Assembly: GCA_946811695.1 (NCBI GenBank) | Contig: OX328126.1 | Span: 82,472,467-82,536,466, forward strand | Length of the DNA stretch: 64,000 bases | Reading direction: 5' to 3' | DNA from: Gonocerus acuteangulatus | Taxonomy: Eukaryota > Arthropoda > Insecta > Hemiptera > Coreidae | Shown: positions 33,708-44,695 of the stretch, piece after piece | Numbering within the stretch: the first letter of the stretch is position 1 | Layout: each line of letters begins with the position of its first letter | Notes under the pieces: model-generated | What the model saw: the letters and a program-made list of their open reading frames with translations, nothing else | The model's database searches: none | What the model was told of the DNA's origin: nothing | Translations under genes and position numbers: made by a program

Positions 33708-34350
33708 GCGTTAAAGTCTCCAGGGCAGCCAGAAAACCTCTTTAGTAGTTTTGGAGCTATAATACTCATTTTATGGACAAGATATCTGTTTAATGCCTCC
33801 ATGGCTAACTAAAACTCTATACGAATGTTGATGCTATGAATAAACGATTTTTATATCGATAACAAGAAGCGTTAAAGTCTCTAGGGCAGCCAGAAAATCT
33901 CTTTAGTAGTTTTGGAGCTATAATACTCATTTTATGGACAAGATATCTGTTTAATGCCTCCATGGCTAACTAAAACTCTATACGAATGTTGATGCTATGA
34001 ATTAACGATTTTTATATCGATAACAAGAAGCGTTAAAGTCTCCAGGGCAGCCAGAAAATCTCTTTAGTAGTTTTGGAGCTATAATACTCATTTTATGGAC
34101 AAGATATCTGTTTAATGCCTCCATGGCTAACTAGAACTCTATACGAATGTTGATGCTATGAATTAACGATTTTTATATCGATAACAAGAAGCGTTAAAGT
34201 CTCCAGGGCAGCCAGAAAATCTCTTTAGTAGTTTTGGAGCTATAATACTCATTTTATGGACAAGATATCTGTTTAATGCCTCCATGGCTAACTAAAACTC
34301 TATACGAATGTTGATGCTGTATCGATAACAAGTAGCGTTAAAGTCTCCAT
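33708..34350. repeat. 161-bp tandem repeat, four units plus a partial
   Basis: GCGTTAAAGTCTC recurs at 33708, 33869, 34030, 34191 and, after a ~17-bp deletion, near 34335. The first four units are nearly identical, differing at single sites such as CTCTAGGG versus CTCCAGGG. On the minus strand each unit contains an ATG-initiated frame of about 40 codons starting MEALNRYLVHKMS. Since 161 is not a multiple of three, the frame ends within each unit. Confidence 0.85.
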
Positions 34351-35132
34351 GGATGCTTCAAAGTGTTTTTGTTCGGGAGTAAATGGTTTAACCGTTGTCA
34401 ATCCAATTAATTGTCTCTTCCAGCTCTTGCATATTGTAAATAATACACAAATAAAATTACATTAAGGCCAATAAGGTCAATATATAATTTCAAGTCATTG
34501 CGCGAACTGCATTGGGCGTGGTAGGGAAAAGCAGGGTTGGGGATTGTTTGTTGCAGATCACAACCTTTCAACCCTTGCAACATTAGGGCAACATTTTCTT
34601 GGCTGCAGTAGTTCATGTACTCTGCTTTCACACGTTCCTCGAATGAACCACATGCTTCGATGCACACCAGCAATTAGAAGCAAGATTACTCTCATAATTC
34701 CTCAACGCCGGTCATAACACTTGAATATGGACAACCATTTTACAATAAATTCAGGAAATATATTGATCTAGTATTCCGATTTTCGACTTTCCGTTCTCCT
34801 ACAAGCTAAACCGACTGAGGATTAGCCACATGTGACTGACTCACTCCGAAATTATATCAAAACATGACTGATTACCTGTACCTTGTGCAGCACAAAATCT
34901 CACCAAATTCCTTTCTGATGGAAGCTACTAACAGTGGAACTTACTAAATACCTAGCACACACACACAAATACATTTCTACAATTAAAAATAAAATAAAAC
35001 CACAACAACTTAGTGGTGTTGATTTGTCGCTCAATTTTCTCACATAAGAATTATCTTGTTTTGTTGAATTTGGAAAAAGAATATACAGAAACATTCGACA
35101 CTAACTCATATAAATTAAAGATGGAGATAATT
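34351..35132. other. Intergenic stretch with an unrecognised minus-strand frame
   Basis: The minus-strand frame 34673-34407 (88 codons) is Cys-containing (VCIEACGSFEE, NYCSQEN) and is preceded immediately by a stop. An overlapping frame starts MRVILLLIAGVH, which looks like a signal peptide. I do not recognise a family. An exon of a secreted peptide gene is possible but unsupported. Confidence 0.25.
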
Positions 35133-35295
35133 TTTAGCGCGTAATAGGTAGGCTTAACAGGTAGACCTTATGTTCTGGAAGTGCCGAGTAGAAAATTTCA
35201 TAAGTGCCACTTCAAAAGTGGTCCGATTTTGATAAACATCCTCCGGAACAAGTTTTTTTGGCGAAATTTGCGCAAAAAGAATCGTAACGCTTTCG
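35133..35295 (+). mobile_element. Family A short fragment interrupted by copy A7
   Basis: It begins TTTTTAGCGCG and carries GGAAGTGCCGAGTAGAAAAT, then a TGGTCCGATTTTGAT block and AATCGTAACGCTTTCG. The hairpin and the (TA)n are deleted. At GTTTT the next family A element begins, so A7 inserted into a T run of this older, deleted copy. Confidence 0.6.
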
Positions 35296-35432
35296 TTTTA
35301 GCGCGGTTACTCCCTATCTCCATAGGGAGAACCCGCTTATGAGGTTGACCTCATGACGCAATCCGGAAGTGCCGACTAGAAACTTTCACGTTTCAGACCC
35401 TATAGATCTCGAAAATATAGGTGGCCCAAATT

Positions 35433-35505
<73 letters not shown>

Positions 35506-36737
35506 GGTTGTCTGTTCGCGCTCTAGGAAGCTCAAAAATGGTCCGATTTTAACGAAATTTGGTATAAAAATCTGTCGTCTAATTTAAAAGGTCAAGTTCG
35601 TTAACCAGCAAAATCCGCCCACTAGAAGATAGTGTTTGGGGCGAAATTCGTGCAAACAAAATCGCAACGCTTACGTTTTTGAGTTTATATGCTTGCAGGT
35701 ACTTGTTTTATACGTTTCTTGACATAAGAAAACGAATGAAACCATTTTTAATGCGATATCTGTAACCGTTCCTGAGAAAATGGAATCAATGTTTTTGTAA
35801 GTCATTATATTTTTGTGAGTACTTAAAATCGCGGGATTCAATTGAAATATTTTCTACAACTTGGAAATTAATTCCAACTACTATGTTTAAATGTTGGTTA
35901 TATTTGGAGTTAAGGAAGTATCCGAAAAAAATATTTTATTAATAGACATGAAAAGTTTTCGGATCTTCATACATTTTTCGTAAATATCTCGATAACGGTT
36001 GGGAAATCGTGGTAAGTGGAACGTGACCATTCGAATGCTTACTAAATTCTCTACAAAAAAGGTTCCGAAGCAATATTCGATAGGGCAACGTCAATCAGAG
36101 ATATAAGCGCTTAAAACTTAAAAAGTGTTTGTTTTGTTGATTTGAAAGGGCTTTTCTCTTTGTTTATCTCACTTTTTAATTTGTTGTTTCTTGTTTTAAA
36201 TTGCATTTATCAGTAAAATTAGTATTGTAGTAAAATAAGATAAGAAACGGTGAAAGGTATTGGTAATAAATTTGGAGTGGCTGTGGTAATCAAGATGGCT
36301 GTGGCTAATCATGATGACGTAGTTTGTTTTGAATTCACTTATCTGTACATATAACCTTTCTCATAGCCTCCCACTGAAGTTATCGTTATTTCTTATTTTA
36401 TAGAAAGATTTAACCCACGACAGAATGGAATGTTATTCGCCATGAAGCACATATTTACAGTTGATTAAACAGTAAAACGAATTTGCTAGTAAAACAAGAT
36501 ACTTCAAATGACCACGAATTTTTGGTTGTTTAGAATAGAGCCTTCTCAGCAGTAGTCGAAGAGTAAGTACGTTTTCAGTACATAATTGTATTGACTTATA
36601 CAGATTAAGAATTATCCGCTTCTGTGTAAGTTGGCTCCTGTCAGTTTCCTGTGATTTGTGATGCTAATCTATTCCATTTCTTCGAGATGTACGTAACCGC
36701 GCTAAGATGACGCAGTTCCTTCGAGTCGGACTTTTTT
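35296..36737 (+). mobile_element. Family A element, copy A7
   Basis: The 5' end TTTTAGCGCGGTTAC has a slightly decayed hairpin, CTCCCTATCTCCATAGGGAG. A (TA)n array lies at 35433-35506. The body is a diverged subfamily with AATATCTCGATAACGGTTGG. The 3' terminus is AACCGCGCTAAGATGACGCA followed by the stem-loop and T7. Confidence 0.65.
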
Positions 36738-37014
36738 TCATTACTAGGCCTCCAAATATTCGTTTTACAAGTAATTGGACGTGATGTATTTAACAAAACA
36801 CTAGATTTACCAGACCTGGTGCTGGTATAAATGTCAATGTCAAAAAATATATTTGTTACTAATATATATATAAAGTAACATTAAGTTCATGAAAAGGATT
36901 TTCTACTTACAGATACAAAAGTCAATAATAATTCAGGAAAGCAAATGTTGTATGTAGTAGGAATTTTGAATTGAAATTGCACGACCAGTCAAAATGACTG
37001 GTCAGGTAAATATA

Positions 37015-37434
37015 GTCTTAAAGGCCACATCTATAACTGTTGTCGAGGAAAATTTAAAAAAAACAACGATTTTCATGAAGTTTTTGGATATATTCTTCGA
37101 TATCTCGAAACCGGACGGTAACAGTAGTAAATGTAAACCATCCATTAGAAAGCCTAGTAAATTTTCTACAAGTTCGGTTCTTATGCGACATTATTTGGAT
37201 AAGTCGGTGCTCAAATGCAATAGTTTCTGCATCGGATACTGTCAGTCTCCAGTTTTCTTGCCTATGATGTTGCTTCGGTTTGCGTTTTCATTTTACATTT
37301 TTAGGTGTGTTTATTTTTTTCACGAATGATTAAGACATTGCATTAACTGTTTTTATTCTAAGATTTCCAAATTACACTAGTAATAAGACCGGTACCTCCA
37401 AGATGACGCAGTTTTTGCGAGTCGGACTTTTTTT
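37015..37434 (+). mobile_element. Family A-related element, 5'-incomplete (A8)
   Basis: Only the 3' terminus is clear: CTCCAAGATGACGCAG followed by TTTTTGCGAGTCGGACTTTT. Upstream sequence keeps the family style (ATATCTCGAAACCGGA, then AGAAAGCCTAGTAAATTTTC) but is strongly diverged. A 111-codon plus-strand frame inside (36994-37329) has no known domain. Confidence 0.5.
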
Positions 37435-38078
37435 TATTCAATTCTCACATCATTGTGGAATTAATAATTATACTCTTATTATTCAGGTCATTTTAACCAT
37501 ATTCTCCCAGGAATGCGGTTTATACTAACCACGTTGCTGAGGAAATTCTTTTTTAAGCACATACCTTTTTCATCTTAGCTGATTTTCTTCACCAAATACA
37601 AGGACGAACTTAATACACTTCCCAAGGCAACCTGCCTCCAGCAATTTGGTTTCGGCTAGCTCAGATGCCCCCTTAGATTGTAGCATAGTATTTGTGATCT
37701 AGTTGGTAAATAGGATCGATTGTAAAACTCGATACCGAGCACGGTACATCGATGGGGAATCACTATGCCTCGACTAGTCATTATCCTTCATTACTCCTCA
37801 ATCCTCTGCCCCCCCCCTCTCCATTATACAACTTTTAAAATTCCAATCCCTCTCCGTTCCAGCCTTGTTGGATACGGTTCCACCTTACCGTTACATTCGG
37901 CAATGAAAAGAAATTAACAGTTATTTACGTTAAATAATACGTGGGCATATACCACAGATTTAAACCTATAATTACACTCCTAAAATTCTCTTCGTAGACG
38001 TACACATGTTTATCGTTGTCATAATCCATTTTCAACAAATCCCGCTTTGTAACAGAGAACTTCTCGTGATTCCGATTT
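37435..38078. other. Intergenic stretch, no gene seen
   Basis: I see a C9 run near 37812 and no gene. Confidence 0.4.
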
Positions 38079-38640
38079 CTAAGTAATTAAAGAAGAAACC
38101 CGCATTTCTAGTAGCAGTTTACTTTTTTTTACGGCTACTGAAGAATTTCCATGCTCCATCATCGATGAATAGATTTGACTCCAAGACTTGAATAACTCCA
38201 CATAACATTGACATCCATAATCTGCCTTAAGTGAACTCCAGTTGTTATAATGTGTGTTAAGATCGCCTACAAGTATGCCAAGCAAGCATTTATTTTTGGA
38301 TTCCTGTACTTCAGAAATTAATCCATTCAACAATACACCCTCATTATTCCTCCCAAAATATGCTCCTCTAATCCTTCCAATAATCAAGGACTAAGGTTAG
38401 CGCCCCATCAAGGCTGACAAGAGGACCAGCTGGTGTTCCAAATGCAGTCGCATGTTGTTTGTCTCTGGATTAGTTGCATTATTGCAAGCAGCAAAAGAGA
38501 GAATATTTAATGAGACTCTAGCTATAGCTATGATCCGATAACATCTCCAATTGGATGCAGGCCAGTTATTCATTGTCCATAGAAGCAGCGAGATACTATC
38601 TTCGCTCTTATCATTTACTTCCATTATTATATATTAAACC
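38079..38640 (-). pseudogene. LINE endonuclease relic
   Basis: The minus-strand frame 38387-38079 includes LVGDLNTHYNNWSS, matching the GDLNAH..W core of APE-type LINE endonucleases. The intact LINE at 48206 has GDLNAHSSAWGS. A second minus-strand frame at 38624-38397 lies upstream and may be an earlier part of the same domain after a frameshift. No downstream SDH motif or RT follows. The copy is broken and non-functional. Confidence 0.6.
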
Positions 38641-38776
38641 TGGACTAAATGCATCCTTAGAAAGTCTGCAATATATATTGCATACATTTCTGCAGTCGTT
38701 TTAAATGCGCCTTTGGTGAGCATATAGATACTTCCTTCTTCGGGTCAAGATTTAGCTTAGTCAGAGCTGATGATCT

Positions 38777-38990
38777 TACAAAAAGTCCGGCTTGCAAGAA
38801 CTGTGTCATCTTACCGCGTTTCTGTTCTTATCCTTTCATTTGGAAAGCTTAGAACAGAAACAGTTAATGTCTTGTTTTATTCATTCGTGAAAAAAGTAAA
38901 AACACTTAAAAATGAAATCTCAAAGCGAAGCAACATTTGGCGCTACAACAGGAATCTGACAGTATTCTAAAAGGAAATTCTTCTATGAAA
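38777..38990 (-). mobile_element. Family A 3' part, minus strand (A9)
   Basis: The plus strand starts AAAAAGTCCGGCTTGCAAGA, then CTGTGTCATCTTACCGCG and TTTCTGTTCTTATCC, the inverse of the family A 3' end. The body continues with AGAACAGAAACAGTTAATG. It fades by about 38990 with no 5' end. Confidence 0.55.
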
Positions 38991-39639
38991 GCACCGATTT
39001 CTCCTAATGAAACTATCAAAAAAGTACCTTATTTTTTTATTAATTGCTGACTATCGGCTGCTGAGGCCACTAGCGCACATAGAATTCAATATATTACTGT
39101 CGTTACGTATTATGTTTTAAACAGACACATATATGTATGTATATTAGAATTAGTTCCGTTTTTAACAAATGTCGTAACTAAAGTTTATCATATTATCTAA
39201 ATCTAAACTTAAATATTTATACTTCTACTTGTATAAAGAGGGTAGTTCCATTTAAAACATATATAAGAACTAACCTTACACCTAAACTTATACTTGAACC
39301 TAGAATCGTTGAGTACGTATATACATTACTATGTCTCATAAAATCATACACACACACTCAGATTAAAAATATAACCTTCCAATAAATACAAACACTCTGT
39401 AGAAGTGCCTTAGCTGTAGGAAATTTAATAGGCATACGAATAGATGCTTCAAATTTTCCTTTTTTTCCAACCGGTTTCCAGATAGTATATAACAATAAAT
39501 CCGAAAATCCCAAGAAAATGTAATTTTTTCCATTTTCTTCAACAACTGTTATAGTTATGGACAATTGGAAATGGTTTTTAAATTATCCGTAAAACGGGAT
39601 GAAATACGAAGTATAACGGTTGATAAATTTGTTTCTAAG
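38991..39639. other. Intergenic stretch, no gene seen
   Basis: No supported gene. The 39170-39310 part resembles 600-690 in its recurring CCTAAATCTAAACTTA-like blocks, a weak similarity that could reflect composition. Confidence 0.35.
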
Positions 39640-39740
39640 TCTTGGCTAACATACCACTCACATCCTTAATCTGTCTTAAGAGAGCCCCAGTTGATAGAAT
39701 GTGTATTAAGATCGCCTACAACTATCGGCAGGGGAATCTG
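39640..39740 (-). pseudogene. Second LINE endonuclease relic
   Basis: It matches 38195-38283 in the same orientation: CTTAATCTGTCTTAAG versus CATAATCTGCCTTAAG, then ATAGAATGTGTATTAAGATC versus ATAATGTGTGTTAAGATC. It therefore encodes the same decayed GDLN region. It is very short and without other domains. Confidence 0.55.
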
Positions 39741-41072
39741 TTACATATACCTTCAAAAAGCTTTATCCCTTATGTGATCTCCGGTGTAAATATATTCTGA
39801 TATTTTAGTTTAGTAATTTTTTTTTCATTTATTTCATCATTAATAGTTTTAATTATTTAAACGGGCTCTTTATATAAATATATCAACCATCATTCAGGAT
39901 ATGATTTTAAATAACCAAAAGTCACCAGCATGTCAATTTGATCAAGTCGACCAAAAGTCAGAGAAATTGTATAATTATTGCTAAAGAGTGATAACTAATA
40001 AGCAAATGATAATGATAAAAATAAAATGTGCTATTACAAAGAATTACCGGAGCGGTAGAAACCTTATGCGACGGGCAGCAGTTCCAAAGATTCTTCTTGG
40101 GTACCGGCCAAACCCAGAATCAGGAATTCGTTTCCCATAATCAATCTATCATGGATGGATTTTAATTTATCCCAAATGAAGGGGGGGGGAGAATTTAAAT
40201 TGCAAACTCCCCGAGGAAGCAGCCCTTCACCGCCATCATGAGAAGACCCGTGCTTATCCTCTAGAGAATCTATCGACACATAAACCCGATGGAGCGCTAC
40301 ATTTTAAATAGGCTCCGAGTAATGAAGATTCTCTAAGAGATTAAATGGAAAGGGAGGAACGGTTACAGGGAACGATAACGGATTCCAAATATTTCAACAG
40401 CTAATTTCGATTATACAAATTGCTGGAGCATGACGCCTACATTCAATGCGGTATGGTGTTTTCAACAAGCAAATAATCAAACGATGGAGAACTTATTTAA
40501 ACGCTTTGCAATTAAACAATTATTTAAACCTGTTAAAGAGTTGCAGAACATTATGCTCTTAGAATCCGCTCTAAATCCACTTTACAAATACTGCACTCTA
40601 CATCCTGGTAGCATCATTTATTGGAGCAGCGCAATTTTAGTAATTAGATCTGAGATTTCTCAAGCATGAGCTCACAAGAAAAAAATATTTATTGCAATAG
40701 GCGTTTAAAAAATTATTCATCACTTTAATTTTAGTCAAAAATTAGTATTGTTCTAAGCAATTTCACTTAATTTTTTGCAAAGATATACGATGAAATAAAG
40801 GACTAAGTAAAACGAAATAAATTAATAAAATAAAATTAGTAATACAAATAAGAAATGAAATAGATATGTATCCATAACATTATTTATTACAAGAAATAAG
40901 ACAACAAACATTTGATATAATATAATTATATTTTAATTGTATAATTTATTTTAAATCAAACAGAAATCTTTTTAACTTAACAAAATTTATTAAACAAACA
41001 ATTTCGTCTTCTCACACAGAATTCCTTTCCAATCAATTATTTCAATGTCTAAAACTACTATTTCCTTGCACT
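39741..41072. other. Intergenic stretch, no clear gene
   Basis: The 79-codon plus-strand frame at 40430-40669 has no recognisable domain. On the minus strand, about 41072-40998, an open frame reads VKCKEIVVLDIEIIDWKGI and ends in a stop. It looks more protein-like than its surroundings and continues into the 68-bp array, but I cannot name it. Confidence 0.3.
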
Positions 41073-41413
41073 TCACTAGCAACTTGCCACTTATGACTTC
41101 AGTATTTTGGTTAGGATGCTCTGACATAGCTCCCTGTTTTTCACTAGCAACTTGCCACTTATGACTTCAGTATTTTGGTTAGGATGCTCTGACAGAGCTC
41201 CCTGTTTTTCACTAGCAACTTGCCACTTATGACTTCAGTATTTTGGTTAGGATGCTCTGACAGAGCTCCCTGTTTTTCACTAGCAACTTGCCACTTATGA
41301 CTTCAGTATTTTGGTTAGGATGCTCTGACAGAGCTCCCTGTTTTTCACTAGCAACTTGCCACTTATGACTTCAGTATTTTGGTTAGGATGCTCTGACAGA
41401 GCTCCCTGTTTTT
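41073..41413. repeat. 68-bp tandem repeat, five units
   Basis: TCACTAGCAACTTGCCACTT recurs at 41073, 41141, 41209, 41277 and 41345. Units are almost identical; the first has CTGACATAGC where the others have CTGACAGAGC. On the minus strand the unit reads GALSEHPNQNTEVISGKLL, continuous with the open frame to the left. The array may have grown inside a coding segment; 68 bp would shift the frame at each unit. Confidence 0.85.
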
Positions 41414-42837
41414 CTACATTGTATCTGAAGACGTCTCTTTCTTAAATGACGGTTGATCTTATGCTTGCGTTTATGAAGTTCTCTCGAATTTCTTCTAGCC
41501 AAGATGTTGAGTTCTTGACTTTACGTCAATCTATTTTCTGGGAATCTTTTGAGATGACTGAAGAATTGCATTATTCTTTTCTTAATGAAAATTGAACCCT
41601 TTTTTATTATATTCAATGATTCCACTGAGTAAATCATCAGTTTTGATGAGTTTATCGCATAAAGTTTGCGGATTTTATAAATTATTATCATAAACGTAGG
41701 AGAAAAAATATTGACAAAAAATTAGAAACATCAATTAGATATAAATTTGGAATTGCTATAACAAAAAGGAAGTTAAATTCAAAATTAATGTTTGATGGGG
41801 AAAAATCGAGGATTGCAGTGCTTTCTTCCTACGGCACTAAATCTATTTCAAAAGTATTTAATAAAAATTTCTATTTTTATTAATTTTTTTAAATTATTAT
41901 TATAAATTAAAAAAATATTTTAAACTCTTCTACATTTAGTTATTAACTTTTTTATAATAATACACAGGAATACATTGAATTTGGATTTCCAACTGGTCTT
42001 TTCAATTCATTTACGCTTTTTGATATATTTAAGTCATAATAAATAATATTTAAAATATATTTAACATAATCATGGTCGGATGAATTGTCATTTTAGAGCT
42101 ATTTAAATAATTGAATTCAGATTAAAATTTAAAGGTCGCTTGTAACTGTTTCTACTCTTCAAATAAAGTGATTTTTGCACATTTTATACAAACTAATCGG
42201 CACTCTTTTGGCGGAGTTTATAAAAACGTAAAATTAACAGTAAAGACGCAGAACACATTAAAACAAGTAAAATGAGTTTGAAATAACCAGGCTTCAGCGG
42301 AAATCTGGCATAACATTTAGTGAACATCATAAGAAAATATGCTAGAAGAGAGAGGGCCTGAAAATCTCCTATAAGTGTATATAGAAGGCGATGGAAGGGA
42401 TATATCTTCGAAACATTAATCCATGAGAGTGGCAGCCCTGAGTGAGAGCGGATAAAACACACAGAACCGTGTTAAGGCGGGAAACAGGCCAGAGGAATGA
42501 TAAAAGTGAGGAGTGCACGAGATATAATTGCAGGGATCGGCTAGATTTATCCTTCTTGCTCCGGCTAATTCAGGGATAAATTGACAAATTATATAGTTCG
42601 GACCAGTTTTATTGCTTATTATGACAGCTCTTATAGCTCTGCCTCTTTCGCCTAGCCAGCTTCGCTCTTTATCACTCACTTTCCTTCGGAATAGCTCCTA
42701 CAAGCATTCTACAATATAGGAATGCAAGAACTCACACTTCCGAAGAAATAAATATAATATATTGCTTATAAATAACATATTATGTTATTTATAATCAATT
42801 AAATGCCCTTGATTTACTGTAGCAATTATAAATTGTC
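41414..42837. other. AT-rich stretch, no gene seen
   Basis: Two overlapping minus-strand frames (42193-42462 and 42416-42679) have no recognisable domains. No other feature is seen. Confidence 0.4.
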
Positions 42838-43870
42838 GAAAGCCCAACTCGTAGGAATTGCGTCATCTGAGCGCGTTTCCGTTCTCATCCCTAGTATCAT
42901 TTAGGAAACTTGTATTAAGGCGTAATACTCAAATGAATCAAAAATGATATGCAAGAGTGTATATGTAAAGAAAAATTTTTTTAAATGAGCAAAATATACG
43001 ATTTTCCGAGTGAAGTCCCGATGCTGGTTATTGACGGAGTTTCGATTGGTGCCTTTTTAATTGCTAAGTTTTTTCGGTTTTCCTTCAATACATTTCAAAA
43101 TAAAAAAAAAAAAATTATCTTTATTACAAGAGAGTGCGAAAAAAGATTAAGTAGGAAAAAAATGTACATTTCAGAACATTAAACTTTAAAGACGTTTTCT
43201 CAAAACTATGTTTTTAAAATCGGGCGATACTCTGGCGTCTACAATTTTTGCCCGATCAACTGCATCTTTTTTCAATTCATAGAATTATAACGATTAAATG
43301 ACCAATTTTAAACGGATTTTTAAATAGAAAATGAATAATTGTTCACCATTTTGGAAAAAATTAATATTTCTTAAAAATCCTAAGTACTAGATTTAATCTT
43401 CTTTCGAAATAGTTTTAGTTTTTCGTTCTAGAATAAAAATTGCCGCCTGCAGACTATCGCCCGTGAAAAAAGAGGGTTTCTGTGCGTCAGACACTGCCCC
43501 GCCATTTTTTTCTCGAAGAATTGACACTTATTTTTTTCGATACATTAACATCCCATATAAAACGTGAGATATAAAGAATTAAAAAATATTGCTTTATTTT
43601 TTATTTATAAATTCAAGAAAATAATGACTTTGATTTTGATTAAGGTAGTATTACCCGTTAATCTCTTGTGATCTTTCTTGAAAAATATAAACATTTTTAA
43701 AAATTTAAACTGAAATATCAAAGAAAAGCCAGTTATTAGGCGCTACAATGTAGAAGAACCATGAGTATCCAAGCGGAAATTACTCATTCAGCCTTCTCAA
43801 GTTTGCTCCAAAGAAAACTCAAATTCGTTTCTCATTTACTTGCCTTGTTTTACTAAAATATTTATTTTGC
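42838..43870 (-). mobile_element. Decayed family A element, minus strand (A10)
   Basis: The terminus GAAAGCCCAACTCGTAGGAA, then TTGCGTCATCTGAGCGCG and TTTCCGTTCTCATCC, is the inverse of a family A 3' end. A later TTAGGCGCTACA block near 43736 resembles TTTGGCGCTACA near 38938 in A9. The right boundary is uncertain. Confidence 0.4.
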
Positions 43871-44634
43871 TGTTAAATGCAATAAAAATACGTCCAACTA
43901 ATAACTGAGGTAGACAGGCACACAAAAAAAAAAAAATAAATAAAATAAATAAACAAATGTTTAAAAGGATTAAATGTGTCTGAAAGGGTGAACTTGTAAA
44001 TATATTCTAATGTTTTTATTTCTTATGTCCTATCATATTTCATGATTTTCCAGATGAAACAAAAATTGGTTCACAGATCGGTAGTTATATGAATATAAGA
44101 TCTCCGGGACTAATATCGTAGATACAAAAGCAAACTAACGAATATGAAAAGCACCACTTTTCAGAGTGGAAAAGTATTTATTCATAACTTTTTTTTGGAC
44201 AGTCAAATATTCGGCAGATTTGACCTTTTGATAGTGGAATACTTTCCCTTTAATAAAGTGAAGTCAGATTGAAGAATTTGCCGTAAATAAGTCCAGTAGA
44301 AATTATTAAATGGACAATGAAAGATGCATTTTTTCATATTCGTTTGTTTGCATTTGTATCGACGATATTATCTTGAAGGTTTCTAGGAAGTGGAAGGGGT
44401 ACCTGGGGGAATCTTCGCGAATATTATGGACGAGAATGGAAGGATGTTATGGAAGGTAAAGGGGAAGGAAGCAATTGAAGAGAGTTATAGCTGTCATGAG
44501 GTGCCATCTCGGTAGTTCCATCCTGGTTACGCTACTCCAGGTCCGTTTATGCCTGACATTTATTGGTGTTTGAATGGACAAGGGAAGGGTGAGAGGGAAA
44601 AGGAAGGGATAAAGGGATAGGTAGAAGGGAAGGA

Positions 44635-44695
<61 letters not shown>

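Noticed and set aside
40430..40669. 79-codon plus-strand frame as a gene
   Set aside because: No domain, no homology that I recognise, and length within chance for AT-rich DNA.
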